The position numbers and the translations under genes are program-made. The notes under the pieces were generated by a model. The model saw nothing but the letters and a program-made list of their open reading frames with translations. It searched no databases and was not told the DNA's origin. A DNA stretch of 27,164 bases from Candidatus Rifleibacteriota bacterium (lineage in GTDB: Bacteria > Vulcanimicrobiota > Xenobia > Xenobiales > Xenobiaceae). The stretch is from the NCBI GenBank assembly GCA_900772775.1, contig CAAGRW010000029.1, forward strand, positions 1 to 27,164, given 5' to 3'. This document shows positions 24,021-27,164 of this stretch, piece after piece (position 1 is the stretch's first letter; every line of letters starts with the position of its first letter).

Positions 24021-24734
24021 TTAATCGTAATCAAATAAGTGAGGCAGAATAGCTTCAGCTTTGCCATTAATTTGCTCTATAGAGCTGCCACTGTAGCTTA
24101 GTTCTTCCAAATTGACAATGACTACTCTAGCTCCAGCTCTTCTGGCAATAGGTACAAAACCGGCTGCAGGATAGACTATGCCGGAAGTTCCTACTACCAA
24201 AAAGAGATCGGCTCGCTCCAATAAATCGTAGGAAGTACTTATCACTTCCGGATCTAAGGATTCGTTAAAAAGTACTATATCGTAGCGCAAGGGAGCGCCG
24301 CAGTGCTTACACTTATGAAATTTTATTTCTTTGTCTTCAAAGGGGGGAGTGCAATATTTACAACACTGGGAACGATGGATAGTACCGTGTAACTCTACTA
24401 CATTTTGGCTGCCGGCTTTTTGGTGGAGACCATCAATGTTTTGAGTAAGTATCCAAGTATTTTTAGTGCGCTTTTCCAATTCGGCTAAAGCAAAATGAGC
24501 GGCATTAGGCTCTACTTCGTTTGACTTTTTGCGCACGAAGGAGAAGGCGTCCCAAACTTTTTGCGGGTTACGTTTTAAGGCTTGGGCAGTAGCGCATTCT
24601 TCAATATCTTTATCGGTCCATAAGCCACCAGGGCCGCGAAAAGGAGCGATTCCCGAAGCTACAGAAATACCGGCTCCGGTTAGAATGACGATATTTTTAT
24701 AATCTTTAACGCGAATTTTTTGAGAAACGTCCAT
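24021..24734 (-). CDS. Sirtuin NAD-dependent protein deacylase (CobB/Sir2 family)
   Basis: A 237-residue sirtuin that would remove acyl groups from lysine using NAD. Visible: GAGISVASGI (20-29), TQNIDGLHQKAG (97-108), catalytic His116 in ELHG, a zinc ribbon of C125-x2-C128 and C142-x2-C145, and VGTSGIVYPA. Two departures from the usual form are seen. The Tyr of the Y-x-x-R motif that favours succinyl and malonyl groups in CobB/SIRT5 aligns with Ser65, while Arg68 is kept. The usual LRPxVVxFGE reads LRYDIVLFNE (149-158). Substrate preference may thus differ. Start ATG 24734 has no clear ribosome-binding site. It is divergent from the dihydrouridine synthase gene and has its own terminator. Confidence 0.92.
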   Translation of the reverse strand: MDVSQKIRVKDYKNIVILTGAGISVASGIAPFRGPGGLWTDKDIEECATAQALKRNPQKVWDAFSFVRKKSNEVEPNAAHFALAELEKRTKNTWILTQNIDGLHQKAGSQNVVELHGTIHRSQCCKYCTPPFEDKEIKFHKCKHCGAPLRYDIVLFNESLDPEVISTSYDLLERADLFLVVGTSGIVYPAAGFVPIARRAGARVVIVNLEELSYSGSSIEQINGKAEAILPHLFDYD

Positions 24735-24853
24735 GCTTGTTGGTATTAGCCTCTATAGTAGCCGTAAATTTTTTGTTATTCTCTGGCCATGATCGAATTT
24801 AGCACACCGCCAGCCGAAAAGCAAACACACAAAATTAAGAGAAGCTTCCTATA

Positions 24854-25870
24854 ATGGAAAACAAAAAAATTACTAAAACTTGTCCTGAATTATATTTGGC
24901 CCCCATGGCCGGTCTAACCGATTTAACTTTTCGTGAACTTTGTCGCCAATATGGCTGCGTTGACGGAACTTTTGTACCTATGATTGGGGCTGCCGCTCTT
25001 TTACATAAAAGCAGCCGCCAACATACTTTGTCTCTTTTGGATTGGAATAACAATAGCTACGATCGCAAAGTGCAAATTTTTGGTTCGTTGGCGGCAGAAC
25101 TTTATCAAGCGAGTTGCATTCTACTAGATCTAGGGGCTTCAGAACTTAATTTAAATATGGGCTGTCAAATGCCAAAAATCATAAAAAATGGAGCAGGAGC
25201 AGCTCTTTTGCGCAATTTGAATTTGGCTAAAAGTGCTATTTGTGCCTGTGTAAAAGCCGCTGACGGCAAAGTTCCGGTTAGCCTCAAACTAAGGCTGGGT
25301 TGGGATAGTTTTAATACGGCAGAACTTTTGAGCCGATTGCGGGATTTAGGCGTAAGCAAAGTTTTTATGCATGGTCGCTTAGCTATCGATAAATTTTCTG
25401 GCTCTGTGCGTATTGACGAATTGAGAACTGCCGCCGAGGCTGCTTCAGTGCCTTTTTACGCTAATGGCGATATTGTTGATTTCCAATCTGCTTCTCAAAT
25501 GGCTGCTTTGCCCAATTGCTGCGGCTTGATGATTGGTCGCGCTGCTCTGGGTCGGCCTTCAATTTTTGCTGAGTTAGCCGCTGATTTTGCTAAAAATGCT
25601 AGGCGTAACGGCGAATCGGCCTTGGGAGCCGAGGGAGCCCTTGTCGCTAAAACTGAAGTATCACAGCCTTGGCTGCAAAAGATAATAGCCATACAAAAGC
25701 ATATTGCGCTGGCTGAGCAATATACAAATGCTGATGAATTGTCTGCAATTCGCCGTTTGCGTCGCCATTTAAGCGCTTATAATTGCCTTCCACCTGAAAT
25801 TATGTCAGCGTCGACATTTGCCCAACTGAAACGTTTAGTAGCCAATTTTGCTCAACCTTTTCTTACTTAG
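24854..25870 (+). CDS. dus: tRNA-dihydrouridine synthase
   Basis: FMN enzyme that reduces uridines in the tRNA D-loop with NADPH. The 338-residue sequence has the TIM-barrel start LAPMAGLTDLTFR (15-27). Catalytic Cys104 sits in NMGCQMPKIIKNGAGAALL, where most relatives have MGCPxxK. SLKLRLGW (143-150) holds the FMN/substrate lysine, Lys145. MHGRLAIDKFSG (172-183), NGDI (204-207) and a phosphate-binding IGRAALGRP follow. The HGR block departs from the common HGRTRxQxYxG, so it is a diverged member; assignment to the DusA, DusB or DusC type is uncertain. ATG 24854 has AGAGAAG about nine bases upstream. The 119-base divergent region with the sirtuin must hold both promoters; I could not fix them. 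The 3' end is seven bases from the convergent oxidase gene. Confidence 0.92.
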   Translation: MENKKITKTCPELYLAPMAGLTDLTFRELCRQYGCVDGTFVPMIGAAALLHKSSRQHTLSLLDWNNNSYDRKVQIFGSLAAELYQASCILLDLGASELNLNMGCQMPKIIKNGAGAALLRNLNLAKSAICACVKAADGKVPVSLKLRLGWDSFNTAELLSRLRDLGVSKVFMHGRLAIDKFSGSVRIDELRTAAEAASVPFYANGDIVDFQSASQMAALPNCCGLMIGRAALGRPSIFAELAADFAKNARRNGESALGAEGALVAKTEVSQPWLQKIIAIQKHIALAEQYTNADELSAIRRLRRHLSAYNCLPPEIMSASTFAQLKRLVANFAQPFLT

Positions 25871-25877
25871 GAATGTG

Positions 25878-27164
25878 CTACCGCAAGTTGAGGTTGACTC
25901 TTTCTGCCGCTTGCCAACCATTGTAAAATGATTGAGCAAAATTAGGACAAGCATAATTATCAGTTAAAGCTAAATGTAAATGGCTAAAGCGTTTGGCTAC
26001 TTTGCTCAAAATCTTGGGCTCTTGGCTGCTGCCAGGTAAAGCTGCCCTGAAAGGCCCAAAATTGCCAGTCCAAAATTCGTGGCTTTGCTCGGCGAAATTA
26101 TCTATGAAAGGAGCCGTCTCTGTTTCTATCTGAGTAAAGTAATCAGCCAAGTGATTAGCTTCTAACTTTTCAGGGCAGCGACGCAACAGTATTGTACGCT
26201 GATGGGGAAGCGAGCTCTTTCTCTGGCAACAACTGTCGAAGTAAATAATTGAAGGATGGTTACTCAAGCGACTTGCAAAAGTCGGAGGAGCATTGAGAAA
26301 CTTTTGATTATAAGTTAAAGGCTCCAATTTTGTTTGAAAAGCGGTAGCATTCCAAAAAGTAAGCTTATCGCCAAATTGCACACTCAACAAATTAGCTAAA
26401 TTGGCTGTCGAGCTAGCAAAAACTACCTCTTTAGCGATAAGGCGCTCTCGCCGCTTATCCTTTAAGTTTAAATATAAAAGTTCGCTGCTTTGACGATCCT
26501 CTTGATATGAGACGATATGAGCACTGGTTTTTATAAATTGCCGCAATTTTTTATAAAGTGGCTCTAAAAGTTGGGCACAGCCTTGTTCCCAAGTGAGAAA
26601 AAGTCTTTGCGGTTGAGTTAAACGAACTTTGTCGCGGCAAAGCTGGTACATGCCAGCTTTGGCTGAAATTTGCGAAATGGTTAAACCACTTGCAGAACAT
26701 ATTATTCTGTTGACAAATTGTTCGACATTTTCGCTTAAAACATCATTTTGTTGCAAATATTCTTTAAGGGTGAGGTGATCGAGCGCTTGAGCTTCTGCTG
26801 AAACAAAGCTTTCTGGCGCTGTAAAATATAGTTTCCCATCTCGGCCGCGTTTAGATTCCATCTCTTCTAAAAAATGGTCAAATCTTTCGGCTGCCATGTG
26901 TTGGGCTCGACTATTTTGCTGCAGCATATCAGTGCCGTCATAGTTGCCAAAAACCCAACGGCCAATATTTAGTAGGCGCTCCTGAGGGTAAAAGGCCAAA
27001 GTTTCGCTTGCGTATTGCGCTCTTCCGGCAGCATCAAATTTTTCTATTACTTTTTGAGCTTGCAAAAAAGCGAGCAAGTTTTCGTCTTGATCGTTTGGTA
27101 GAGACAAACGAGCGGCGGCCCAAGGAATGTTTTGTGAAAGACAACCTGAGTAACTGCGTCCTTG
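25878..27164 (-). CDS. FAD-dependent amine-oxidase-like protein (5' part outside the window)
   Basis: The frame is open to the right edge; 428 codons are inside and the N-terminal FAD-binding GxGxxG region is missing. The first residues in view (GRSYSGCLSQN) may be the tail of the GGR-S motif that follows it. A GG-like central part (TWEQGCAQLLEPLYKKL), then RLIAKEVVFASSTANLANLL, matches the FAD-containing amine oxidoreductase plan. The C-terminus (ALTDNYACPNFAQSFYNGWQAAERV) matches its FAD-contacting end, where an A/G-D and S-x-x-G-x-x-A-A pattern is usual. Relatives include monoamine oxidases, protoporphyrinogen oxidases and carotenoid desaturases; the substrate cannot be told. TTG 27107 is an internal codon, not a start. 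No terminator lies in the seven-base gap to dus. Confidence 0.75.
   Translation of the reverse strand, partial: QGRSYSGCLSQNIPWAAARLSLPNDQDENLLAFLQAQKVIEKFDAAGRAQYASETLAFYPQERLLNIGRWVFGNYDGTDMLQQNSRAQHMAAERFDHFLEEMESKRGRDGKLYFTAPESFVSAEAQALDHLTLKEYLQQNDVLSENVEQFVNRIICSASGLTISQISAKAGMYQLCRDKVRLTQPQRLFLTWEQGCAQLLEPLYKKLRQFIKTSAHIVSYQEDRQSSELLYLNLKDKRRERLIAKEVVFASSTANLANLLSVQFGDKLTFWNATAFQTKLEPLTYNQKFLNAPPTFASRLSNHPSIIYFDSCCQRKSSLPHQRTILLRRCPEKLEANHLADYFTQIETETAPFIDNFAEQSHEFWTGNFGPFRAALPGSSQEPKILSKVAKRFSHLHLALTDNYACPNFAQSFYNGWQAAERVNLNLR

Overview
The window is bacterial chromosomal DNA of moderate GC, densely coding and read on both strands. I see no tRNA, rRNA, CRISPR array or complete mobile element, and no gene-free stretch over 300 bases. 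The mix includes a Ski2-type RNA helicase, a YqeG-type HAD phosphatase, a long-form transaldolase, B12-dependent MetH, and a FhaA-like DUF3662+FHA protein. There is no photosynthesis gene. This suggests a non-photosynthetic Terrabacteria member, possibly the Melainabacteria/Vampirovibrionia side of Cyanobacteriota; that is inference only.

Layout. 1-1176: a possible IS200/IS605-type end at the left edge, then a minus-strand exported protein built of four repeats. 1177-5892: a membrane PP2C/SpoIIE phosphatase, then transketolase and transaldolase (non-oxidative pentose phosphate branch), closed by a strong terminator. 5893-9566: a PIG-L/LmbE deacetylase with a promoter abutting its start codon, then a promoter-led group of exported protein, RlmN and FhaA-like protein, closed by a bidirectional terminator. 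9585-12091 (minus): UDP-glucuronate decarboxylase-like and GDP-deoxyhexose reductase-like genes 3 nt apart, followed by yqeG. 12394-16098: full-length metH.

16172-23896 (plus): a Ski2-like helicase with a long disordered acidic N-terminus; a membrane TPR/GAF-like protein with two degenerate GGDEF domains; a small one-helix protein with a pilin-like C-terminal pattern; and a formyltransferase with a disordered N-terminal extension and a C-terminal membrane anchor. Two strongly structured intergenic elements lie in this stretch, and it is the least conventional part of the window. 24021-27164: a sirtuin (minus), a tRNA-dihydrouridine synthase (plus), and an FAD amine-oxidase-like gene (minus) that runs off the right edge.

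Themes are central carbon metabolism, RNA modification and handling, nucleotide-sugar synthesis, and membrane-linked signalling. Several start codons were moved from the longest open frame on the basis of ribosome-binding sites or family alignment; these choices are explained per gene. All family calls come from reading motifs, not from database searches.
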